Source of the DNA: an uncultured Clostridia bacterium
Lineage (GTDB): Bacteria; Bacillota; Clostridia; Lachnospirales; CAG-274
NCBI GenBank assembly: GCA_947630475.1
Contig: CANRHR010000003.1
Location: 1-64,000, forward strand
Direction of reading: 5' to 3'
DNA: 64,000 nt
Shown here one piece after another: positions 44,751 to 51,990 of this stretch. Position 1 is the first letter of the stretch. Each line of letters opens with the position of its first letter. The notes under the pieces are model-generated. The model made no database searches, had not been told where the DNA came from, and was given only the letters and a program-made list of their open reading frames with translations. The position numbers and the translations under genes were made by a program.

Positions 44751-44980
44751 AACAGGATAGGTTTATCCTGTTTTGAGTGTCGAAAAAGTCCCTGCGGGAC
44801 TTTTTCGAAAGAAAACAGATGTACAAACAGCTCATTCCATCGGGATTAAAAATCCCTTGAAACTCGCTGTTTTCCTCGGCGGAAGTAAATTCCGCCTGCG
44901 GATTATAAGTCTGCGACGCTTTAAGTTACTTGTTCAAAGTAGTTTTTTTGACAGTCTGAACAGGATAGGTTTATCCTGTT
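44751..44980. mobile_element. Insertion of repeat copy C with a 22-bp flanking duplication
   Basis: A 22-base palindromic sequence beginning AACAGGATAGG and ending TTTATCCTGTT is present at 44751-44772 and again at 44959-44980. Between them lies repeat copy C. Removing the element and one copy restores a longer inverted repeat (TAAATAATATAAACAGGA with its complement). The element therefore entered a pre-existing hairpin. Confidence 0.7.
44773..44958 (+). repeat. Structured dispersed element, copy C (best preserved)
   Basis: 186 bases from TTGAGTGTCG to GACAGTCTG. All three hairpins are perfect: CGAAAAAGTCC/GGACTTTTTCG; AAACAGC/GCTGTTT enclosing GGGAT/ATCCC; and GGCGGAA/TTCCGCC. The 3' part GGATTATAAGTCTGCGACG and CTTTAAGTTACTTGTTCAAAG is nearly identical in copies B and D. 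No conserved reading frame. It ends 55 bases before pbp2, in the gene's orientation. Confidence 0.85.
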
Positions 44981-45013
44981 TATATTATTTATACAGACGG
45001 CAGGAGGCATAAT

Positions 45014-47530
45014 ATGAACAGTTTTTTCAGCAGAATAATCGACCATACAAACTTTCGCTTGCTTATAATGTTTATAGTTATTGTTCTGCTATTTTTCATT
45101 CTTATTGTTAAGCTGTTTAATCTTCAAATAATATTGGGGGATTTTCTTCAAAATCAGGTTACTGGCACAACACTTAAAGAAATTGCCGTTCCTGCTCCAA
45201 GGGGCAGTATTTACGACAGATACGGAAGACCTCTTGCAGTAAATACCTCCTCTTTTACGGTAAATTTAGACGCAAGCGTAAATGTTGAAAACATTAATGA
45301 TGTAATATTAAAGCTTATTAATCTATTGGAAAGCAACGATGAAGAAATAATAGATGATTTTCCGATATCAATAGAGCCTTTTTCATTTCTTTTTGACGGA
45401 AGCGAAACTCAAGAAATAAGATGGAAAAAGGATATGAATTTGGATGAACATCTTGATGCAAAAAATACATTTTATGAGCTAAGAAAAAAATTTGAAATCG
45501 ATTCTTCTCTTTCCGATTCGGATGCAAGGAAAATTCTTTCTTTAAGATGCGAGCTTTATAAAAAAAGATATTCCAAATTTATACCTGTAACCGTAGCTTA
45601 TAATATAAAAAAAGAAACTATCGGCTCTATAGAAGAAGAAAAATCAAAATATCCGGGAGTGTATATAGATGTTGAAGCACTCAGAACATACCCCGCCGGA
45701 AAATTATTTGCCCATCTTCTCGGATATATAAGAGGAATTACCGAAGCCGAATTGTCAACATATTCACAATATGGCTATACTCAAAGCGATATTATAGGAA
45801 AAGACGGCATTGAAAAAGCCTTTGAACTGGATTTAAACGGAATCGACGGCAAAACATATGCAGAAGTTGACAGCTTGGGAAGAAGAATAAACACAATATC
45901 TTCAAACTCGGTGGATCCTATTCCCGGCAACAAGGTTTTTTTAACTGTAGATAAAGATTTTCAAGAAAAAACTTACAATATTTTTGAAAAATATCTTACC
46001 GAAACAGTTATAAGCAGGCTGACGGGAAAAAGCTCGAGCTTCACATATAATATCAAACAGCTTTTAATGTCAATGGCAAACAGTGACAACGTTATTATGG
46101 ATAAAATTTTAGGGGCAAACGAAGATGACGGAAGCGTACAGGCAAGAGTTAAAAATTATATTCTTTCCGTTGATTCTACAGCAGCCGAAAATAAAGAACT
46201 TGCACATCAGATTTTAACAGATGCTATTGACCGAGGCTCTGTATCGCTTAGAGAAGTAATACTCTTATTATACGAACAAGGAACAATTACCGCTGATGAT
46301 CAAGAGCTTGCAAGAATTAAAAATGGCAGTATTTCCCCTTTGCAGGTTGTTATAAATAAGCTAAGAGAAGGAGAAATAACTCCTCAGATGACAGCCATGG
46401 ACCCTTGCACCGGCTCAGTTGTTGTAACTGATATAAATAACGGAGATATTATCTCCTCTGTAACCTATCCATCTTATGATAACAATAATTTTGTTAATAA
46501 TTTTAATAATGACTATTACAGACGTTTGCAGGCAGATCCCACAACGCCTTTGGTTAACAGAGCTTTTCAGGAGCCAAGAGCTCCCGGTTCTACATTTAAA
46601 ATGATTACAGCCGTTGCCGGCCTTGAGGAAGGAATAATAAATCCAAACTCTACAATTTATGATAAGGGTACTTTCACAGATGCCGGATATCCATACGCAA
46701 GGTGTTGGATAGGCAGCGGACGTGGTTCACATGGAAGCATCAATGTTTCTCATGCTTTGGAAGTTTCATGCAACTATTTCTTCTATGATTTATCATACAG
46801 AATGGGCAAAAAAGGAAACTCCCTGGAGGGCATACAAACTTTAAATAAGTATATGAAAGCTTTTGGGCTTAATGACCCCACAGGGGTTGAAATATATGAG
46901 CTATACAGCTCTACGCAAAATAATCCTTCAAATATATCATCTCCCGAATACAAAAAATACATTTACACCTTAAGAAATCCCGATATACCGGAAAGTGAAT
47001 GGACATGGAGAGATGGCGATACAATAAGGACAGCAATCGGACAGTCTTTCAACAATTATACTGCCGCTTCAATGGCAAAATATGTTGCTACCCTTGCAAA
47101 CGGAGGAACAAGATATTCAATGCATTTTTTGGATAAAGTTACATCTTACGATGGAACAGTTATAAATCAGTATACTCCAAATGTAGAAACAACGATAGAT
47201 ATTAAACCTAAAAATCTTAAAGCCGTTCATGAGGGTATGCTGCTTGTAACATCAGGCTCAAAAGGAACACTGAGAGGCGTATTCAGCGGATTTCCGATAA
47301 AGGTTGCCGCAAAATCAGGTACTGCTCAGCAGATAGGCTCAAGAAGCGAGCATACTCTCTTTGTAGGTTTTGCGCCTTATGACAACCCTCAAATAGCCAT
47401 TACGGTATTAATTCCTTTTGGCAACGATACCTCTTCACCTGCCGCTAATATTGCAAAAGAGGTTATAGGTGAATATTTGGGGCTTAATGCTGAAAGCAAA
47501 AAAGAATACTATGATGTTTTATCTCATTGA
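45014..47530 (+). CDS. mrdA: Penicillin-binding protein 2 (elongasome transpeptidase)
   Basis: An 838-residue bitopic transpeptidase for rod elongation. A membrane segment (about 15-38) is followed by the dimerisation domain (PAPRGSIYDRYGRPLAVN). Catalytic motifs are APGSTFKMITAV (Ser/Lys), EVSCNYFFYDL (SxN) and AAKSGTAQQIG (KSG). A region of roughly 130 residues between about 330 and 460, rich in short helices, is extra relative to the minimal enzyme. It lies between mreD and minC. Confidence 0.93.
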   Translation: MNSFFSRIIDHTNFRLLIMFIVIVLLFFILIVKLFNLQIILGDFLQNQVTGTTLKEIAVPAPRGSIYDRYGRPLAVNTSSFTVNLDASVNVENINDVILKLINLLESNDEEIIDDFPISIEPFSFLFDGSETQEIRWKKDMNLDEHLDAKNTFYELRKKFEIDSSLSDSDARKILSLRCELYKKRYSKFIPVTVAYNIKKETIGSIEEEKSKYPGVYIDVEALRTYPAGKLFAHLLGYIRGITEAELSTYSQYGYTQSDIIGKDGIEKAFELDLNGIDGKTYAEVDSLGRRINTISSNSVDPIPGNKVFLTVDKDFQEKTYNIFEKYLTETVISRLTGKSSSFTYNIKQLLMSMANSDNVIMDKILGANEDDGSVQARVKNYILSVDSTAAENKELAHQILTDAIDRGSVSLREVILLLYEQGTITADDQELARIKNGSISPLQVVINKLREGEITPQMTAMDPCTGSVVVTDINNGDIISSVTYPSYDNNNFVNNFNNDYYRRLQADPTTPLVNRAFQEPRAPGSTFKMITAVAGLEEGIINPNSTIYDKGTFTDAGYPYARCWIGSGRGSHGSINVSHALEVSCNYFFYDLSYRMGKKGNSLEGIQTLNKYMKAFGLNDPTGVEIYELYSSTQNNPSNISSPEYKKYIYTLRNPDIPESEWTWRDGDTIRTAIGQSFNNYTAASMAKYVATLANGGTRYSMHFLDKVTSYDGTVINQYTPNVETTIDIKPKNLKAVHEGMLLVTSGSKGTLRGVFSGFPIKVAAKSGTAQQIGSRSEHTLFVGFAPYDNPQIAITVLIPFGNDTSSPAANIAKEVIGEYLGLNAESKKEYYDVLSH

Positions 47531-47626
47531 AAAACTAAACTGTATAAATACACTGTTCGTATCAAATATAAAACTAATGTCTTGAAAGCTTTATGACAGA
47601 GGTTAAATATAAAGGAGGCCGCAAAA

Positions 47627-48307
47627 TTGAGCGATAACAGCGTAGTTTTTAAGGGGCATCAAAACGGAATATTATTAATACTTGATGATAAAGTTGAATT
47701 TGCAAAATTAAAAGCCGCTTTAATTAAAAAAATTGAAAACGCAAGAGATTTTTTTCAAGGGGCAAATACATCTATTACCTTTAAAGGGAGAAATCTTTCG
47801 GAGGCGGAAGAATTAGAACTTCTTGATATTGTTTCTAAAAATTCCGGGCTTGATATCTCTTTTGTAAATAAAAGCATACCAAAAGAAGAAAAAAATACAA
47901 AGCCCGCTCGAATTAACGCCAAAAATATAATACCCGAAAATTTTTCTCCTGTGCTTACTTCAGCCAAAAACATTACCTCTTATCATACAGGCTCTGTAAG
48001 AAGCGGTCAATACCTTGAATTTAACGGAAGTATTGTTGTTATAGGAGATATAAATCCCGGAGGAGAAGTTAGGGCTGAAGGCAATATTATTATTTTGGGA
48101 AAATTGCTTGGCAAAGCCCATGCCGGATGCAAGGGAGCAAGAGATTGCTTCGTTGCCGCTCTTTATATGAATCCTACTCAAATTATTATTGCTGATGTGG
48201 TATCATATTTTCAAGAGTCGGATAAAATACATATTCCCGAGTATGCTTATATTAAAGACGATCATATATTTTCAAAGCCGTTAATAAAAAGACAAAAGCA
48301 TTTTTAA
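47627..48307 (+). CDS. minC: Septum-site inhibitor MinC
   Basis: A 226-residue inhibitor of FtsZ assembly. The N-terminal domain has VVFKGHQNGILLILDD; the C-terminal beta-helix domain shows SGQYLEFNGSIVVIGDINPG and GNIIILGKLLGKAHAG. It starts at TTG after AAAGGAGG. The minCDE set places the division site together with the rod-elongation genes. Confidence 0.93.
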   Translation: MSDNSVVFKGHQNGILLILDDKVEFAKLKAALIKKIENARDFFQGANTSITFKGRNLSEAEELELLDIVSKNSGLDISFVNKSIPKEEKNTKPARINAKNIIPENFSPVLTSAKNITSYHTGSVRSGQYLEFNGSIVVIGDINPGGEVRAEGNIIILGKLLGKAHAGCKGARDCFVAALYMNPTQIIIADVVSYFQESDKIHIPEYAYIKDDHIFSKPLIKRQKHF

Positions 48308-48478
48308 AATTAAACGTTAATATATAAATGCCAAAGAGTCAATAATATTCTAATGTTCAAATTTGTTATTATTTGTTACAAGAAAATAGTGCAAAATCAC
48401 AAATAATCTGTTATTATTAATATATAGTTTTATCGATATTTACATAAGAATTATTTACTTTTCTAGGAGGATATATTT

Positions 48479-49276
48479 ATGAGTGAAGTAATCGTTGTAA
48501 CATCCGGCAAAGGAGGTGTCGGCAAAACAACTACCTCTGCAAACCTGGGGGCAGGGCTTGCCGTAGCCGGAAAAAGAGTTGCGGTTGTAGATGCCGACAT
48601 AGGTCTTAGAAATCTTGATGTTGTGCTTGGTTTGGAAAATCGTGTTGTTTATAATCTTATTGATGTTATAGAAGGTAACTGTCGTCTTAAAAATGCATTA
48701 ATAAAAGATAAGAGATATGAAAATCTATATCTTCTTCCCGCCGCCCAAACAAGAGATAAAGATGCCGTTTCTCCCGAACAAATGCAAAAGCTTTGTGAAA
48801 ATCTTAAGGAAGAATTTGATTATGTAATCCTCGATTGCCCTGCCGGTATAGAACAAGGCTTCAAAAACGCTATTGCAGGCGCTGACAAAGCGATTGTCGT
48901 AACAACGCCGGAGGTTTCCGCCGTTCGTGATGCAGACAGGATAATAGGTCTGCTTGAAGCAAACGAGCTTAAAAATCCTCAGCTTATACTTAACAGAATC
49001 AGAGCCGATATGGTTAAAAGAGGCGATATGATGAGCCTCGAAGATGTAACGGAAATATTGGCGATTAAAACTTTAGGCATTGTGCCCGATGACGAAAGTA
49101 TTGTTGTTTCATCAAACAGAGGAGAACCTGCCGTAACCGATGAAAACTCAAAGGCAGGTCAGGCTTACAGAAATATTACCCAAAGAATAATAGGAAACAA
49201 TGTCCCCCTGCTTGAGCTTGAGGATAACGAAAAATTTATGGACAAGCTTAAAAAATTATTCCGTTTTGGAAATTAA
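48479..49276 (+). CDS. minD: Septum-site ATPase MinD
   Basis: A 265-residue ParA-like ATPase. The deviant Walker A is SGKGGVGKTTTSANLG; VDADIGLRNLDVVLGLE and LDCPAGIEQGF follow. The C-terminal amphipathic helix (FMDKLKKLFRFGN) is the membrane-targeting sequence. It starts after AGGAGG. The 170-base gap before it may hold a separate promoter. Confidence 0.97.
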   Translation: MSEVIVVTSGKGGVGKTTTSANLGAGLAVAGKRVAVVDADIGLRNLDVVLGLENRVVYNLIDVIEGNCRLKNALIKDKRYENLYLLPAAQTRDKDAVSPEQMQKLCENLKEEFDYVILDCPAGIEQGFKNAIAGADKAIVVTTPEVSAVRDADRIIGLLEANELKNPQLILNRIRADMVKRGDMMSLEDVTEILAIKTLGIVPDDESIVVSSNRGEPAVTDENSKAGQAYRNITQRIIGNNVPLLELEDNEKFMDKLKKLFRFGN

Positions 49277-49290
49277 AAGGATGTGATTCT

Positions 49291-49572
49291 ATGTTGGATT
49301 TTTTCGGTTTATTCAGTAATAAAAGACAGTCATCAAAAGTAGCGGTAGACCGATTAAAGCTTGTTTTGGTTCATGACAGAGTTAATTGTTCAACTCAGGT
49401 TCTGGAGATGTTAAAAACAGATATTATTAGGGTCATTTCAAATTATATGGAAATAGACGAAGAAGAACTTGATATTAAAATTACTCAAACTGAATCAGAG
49501 GATAAAAAAGGTTCCGTTCCTATGCTTTATGCAAATATTCCAATTAAAAGTATGCATAAAAATCAGGGCTGA
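49291..49572 (+). CDS. minE: Division-site topological specificity factor MinE
   Basis: A 93-residue activator of MinD ATPase. The MinD-binding segment is VAVDRLKLVLVHDR and the dimer domain VISNYMEIDEEELDIKI. It starts after AAGGATG, 14 bases behind minD. Presence of MinE implies pole-to-pole oscillation rather than DivIVA-only placement. Confidence 0.92.
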   Translation: MLDFFGLFSNKRQSSKVAVDRLKLVLVHDRVNCSTQVLEMLKTDIIRVISNYMEIDEEELDIKITQTESEDKKGSVPMLYANIPIKSMHKNQG

Positions 49573-49591
49573 TCATTGAGGAGAATAAAAA

Positions 49592-50719
49592 ATGTTAAAT
49601 AAAAAATTTTCTTTGCCCTCCTTAGATTTTTTTCTTATAATTTTGGTTTTTTTTACAATATTTATTGGTATACGAATTATTGGAAGCGCAACAAAAATTA
49701 ACATTTATCATACAAGCAGTGAATACAAAAGCCAAATTATATGGTTTATTTCGGGTATTTTTCTTATGATTGCCGCTACGGTAATAGATTACAGAACAAT
49801 ATGCAAATTTTATTATTTTATTTATGGCTTTAATCTGCTGCTGCTTGTTTTGGTGCTTTTAATAGGAAGCGGTGACAGAGCTTCAAGATGGCTTTTTGGT
49901 ATTCAGCCTTCTGAATTTGCAAAAGTTTTTATGATTTTGTTTATATCAAAATATATCGATACAAATAAAGACAGAATAAATGATTTTAAAGTTTTAGGAA
50001 TTTTATTTGCAGCTACAATTGTCCCCGTTATTCTTATTAAAATACAGCCTTCTCTTTCTGCAAGCTTGGTTACGCTGGCTATTATGTGTATATTGCTTTT
50101 TGTAGGCAAAATAAACTTTAAATACATTTTAACGGTATTTCTTATTTTGCTTCCTATTGCAGTTATTTTGATAGTTGATCTGACAAGTGAAAAGCATTTT
50201 ATATTAAGCAAAATCCTTGATGATTATCAGCTAAAAAGAATTGTTTCCAACTTAAATCTTGATTTAACCGGAACAGACGCTGAAAATTATCAAACAAGAA
50301 ATTCTGCCTGGGCAATAGGTTCGGGGCAGCTTCACGGCAAGGGCCTTTACAATGGAACGGTAAATCAGCTTAACTATTTGCCGGAATCTCATAACGATTT
50401 TATATTTTCTGTTTTAGGAGAGGAATATGGGTTTATAGGATGCACAGGTGTTTTACTTATTATGCTTACAATAATTGCAAAATGTATGATTACGGCAATT
50501 AAAGCGATTGATAATCTTGGAAGTCTTATAGCATCGGGCGTCGCTGGTATGCTGGCATTTCAAACCTTTGTCAACGTAGGCGTTGCAACGGGACTTTTGC
50601 CTAATACAGGTATGCCCTTCCCCTTTTTAAGCTATGGAGGAAGCTCTATGTGGGTAAATATGATTTCTATCGGCTTAGTTTTAAATGTAGGCTTAAGAAA
50701 ACCAAAATCAATGTTTTAG
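49592..50719 (+). CDS. rodA: RodA/SEDS peptidoglycan glycosyltransferase
   Basis: A 375-residue, ten-segment SEDS polymerase that partners with PBP2. Family blocks are FGIQPSEFAKVFMILF, NQLNYLPESHNDFIFSVLGE and TGMPFPFLSYGGSSMW. It starts after GAGGAG. Its position after minE is typical of Clostridia. Confidence 0.94.
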   Translation: MLNKKFSLPSLDFFLIILVFFTIFIGIRIIGSATKINIYHTSSEYKSQIIWFISGIFLMIAATVIDYRTICKFYYFIYGFNLLLLVLVLLIGSGDRASRWLFGIQPSEFAKVFMILFISKYIDTNKDRINDFKVLGILFAATIVPVILIKIQPSLSASLVTLAIMCILLFVGKINFKYILTVFLILLPIAVILIVDLTSEKHFILSKILDDYQLKRIVSNLNLDLTGTDAENYQTRNSAWAIGSGQLHGKGLYNGTVNQLNYLPESHNDFIFSVLGEEYGFIGCTGVLLIMLTIIAKCMITAIKAIDNLGSLIASGVAGMLAFQTFVNVGVATGLLPNTGMPFPFLSYGGSSMWVNMISIGLVLNVGLRKPKSMF

Positions 50720-50729
50720 GGGTGATTTA

Positions 50730-51125
50730 ATGAATATAGCTTTAGTAGCGCATGACAGCAAAAAAATTCTTATGGAAAATCTTTGTATTGCTTACAGACA
50801 TATTTTAAGCAAACATACAATCTTTGCAACCGGAACAACAGGACTTTTAATAGAAGAAACCTCAAATCTTATAGTAAATAAACATTTGGCAGGTCATCTT
50901 GGCGGAGAGCAGCAGCTTGGCACACAAATTGCCAATAACGAAGTGGATCTTGTGATTTTTCTTAGAGATCCCGTTGCTCATAAGGATTATGAGCCTGAAG
51001 CAACCTCTGTTTTTAGATTATGCGATGTACATAATATACCTCTTGCAAGCAACCTTGCTACCGCTGAGGCGCTTTTGCTTGCCCTTGACAGAGGAGATTT
51101 GGATTGGAGAACAATTATGCAATGA
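50730..51125 (+). CDS. mgsA: Methylglyoxal synthase
   Basis: A 131-residue enzyme that converts dihydroxyacetone phosphate to methylglyoxal and phosphate. ALVAHDSKKILM, FATGTTGLLIE, GGEQQLGTQIA and DLVIFLRDPV contain the phosphate- and proton-transfer residues. It starts after GGGGTG, 11 bases behind rodA, and its stop overlaps the next start. Confidence 0.95.
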   Translation: MNIALVAHDSKKILMENLCIAYRHILSKHTIFATGTTGLLIEETSNLIVNKHLAGHLGGEQQLGTQIANNEVDLVIFLRDPVAHKDYEPEATSVFRLCDVHNIPLASNLATAEALLLALDRGDLDWRTIMQ

Positions 51126-51469
51126 TATTAATTGAGCAATTAAAATATCTGCCCGAAAGCCATAATGATTTTATATTTTTTTATATAGGCAATAATTTTT
51201 TTAGAGGAATATTGACTTATTATTTATGTATAAATATTATTTTATTTATTTTAATGTTTATAGATAAACATCGTGCAAAAAGTCATAAATGGAGAATCAG
51301 AGAAAAAACACTTTTTTTCTTCTCTTTAATAGGAGGCTCCATAGGTGGCTTTTTAGCTATGTTTATCTTTCATCATAAAACCAGAAAGCCATTATTTTAC
51401 ATTGTTTATGCATTGGGGTTAATTATTAATGCTTTTTTGCTTTATTTATATTATATAAAGTTTTTATAA
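51122..51469 (+). CDS. DUF1294 membrane protein with a RodA-like N-terminal stretch
   Basis: A 115-residue protein starting at an ATGA overlap with mgsA. Residues about 30-110 are a DUF1294 domain (FIDKHRAKSHKWRIREKTLF, GGSIGGFLAMFIFHHKTRKP) with three or four membrane segments and unknown function. Residues 9-19 read YLPESHNDFIF, identical to the SEDS motif of rodA two genes upstream, and Gln-Leu before it also agrees. The nucleotides differ at many third positions. An ATG at 51104 is an alternative start. Confidence 0.8.
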   Translation: MILIEQLKYLPESHNDFIFFYIGNNFFRGILTYYLCINIILFILMFIDKHRAKSHKWRIREKTLFFFSLIGGSIGGFLAMFIFHHKTRKPLFYIVYALGLIINAFLLYLYYIKFL

Positions 51470-51494
51470 AAATTATTAACGTGGAGGAAAATAT

Positions 51495-51908
51495 ATGTTA
51501 TCTGAATTTAAAAAGTTTCTTTTAAGAGGAAATGTTATGGATTTGGCAGTCGGTGTTATAATCGGCGGCGCTTTCAGCGGTATTGTTAATTCTCTTGTGG
51601 CGGATATAATAACTCCTATATTGAGTCTTTTTACAGGAAAAGTTGATTTTTCAAGTTTATCCTTTACTATCCCCAATACATCGGCAACTATAGCATTTGG
51701 CTCTTTCCTTACAGCTGTTATAAATTTTATAATTTTAGGCTTTGTAATATTTATTCTTGTAAAATGTATAAATAAAATTGTTTCAATAGGTCAAAAGCCT
51801 GAAGAACCAAAAGCACCGACTACAAAAAAATGCAGCTACTGCTTTACAGAAATACCCGTAGAAGCCGTAAAATGCCCTCATTGTACATCTGATTTAAGCG
51901 AAAAATAA
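51495..51908 (+). CDS. mscL: Large-conductance mechanosensitive channel with zinc-ribbon tail
   Basis: A 137-residue pressure-release channel. LLRGNVMDLAVGVIIGGAF is the first membrane helix and the second lies near residues 70-92. Instead of the usual C-terminal helix bundle alone, it ends in a C-x2-C ... C-x2-C zinc ribbon (Cys113, 116, 127, 130; KCSYCFTEIP, KCPHC). It starts after GGAGG. Confidence 0.93.
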   Translation: MLSEFKKFLLRGNVMDLAVGVIIGGAFSGIVNSLVADIITPILSLFTGKVDFSSLSFTIPNTSATIAFGSFLTAVINFIILGFVIFILVKCINKIVSIGQKPEEPKAPTTKKCSYCFTEIPVEAVKCPHCTSDLSEK

Positions 51909-51944
51909 TATAATTTTTATCTTTATAATATTATAATATTAAAA

Positions 51945-51984
51945 ATCCGCCGCCTTTTAGGCGACGGACTTGCTTAGTCAATTA
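51945..51984. repeat. REP-like palindrome between mscL and the kinase gene
   Basis: CCGCCGCC and GGCGACGG pair around TTTTA, followed by ACTTGCTTAGTCAATTAAAA, the shared tail. It lies in the convergent gap and may terminate both genes. Confidence 0.65.
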
Positions 51985-51990
51985 AAATGT

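Noticed and set aside
44773..45012. 79-residue frame across repeat copy C
   Set aside because: Not conserved among copies and lacks a ribosome site; conservation follows stems, not codons.
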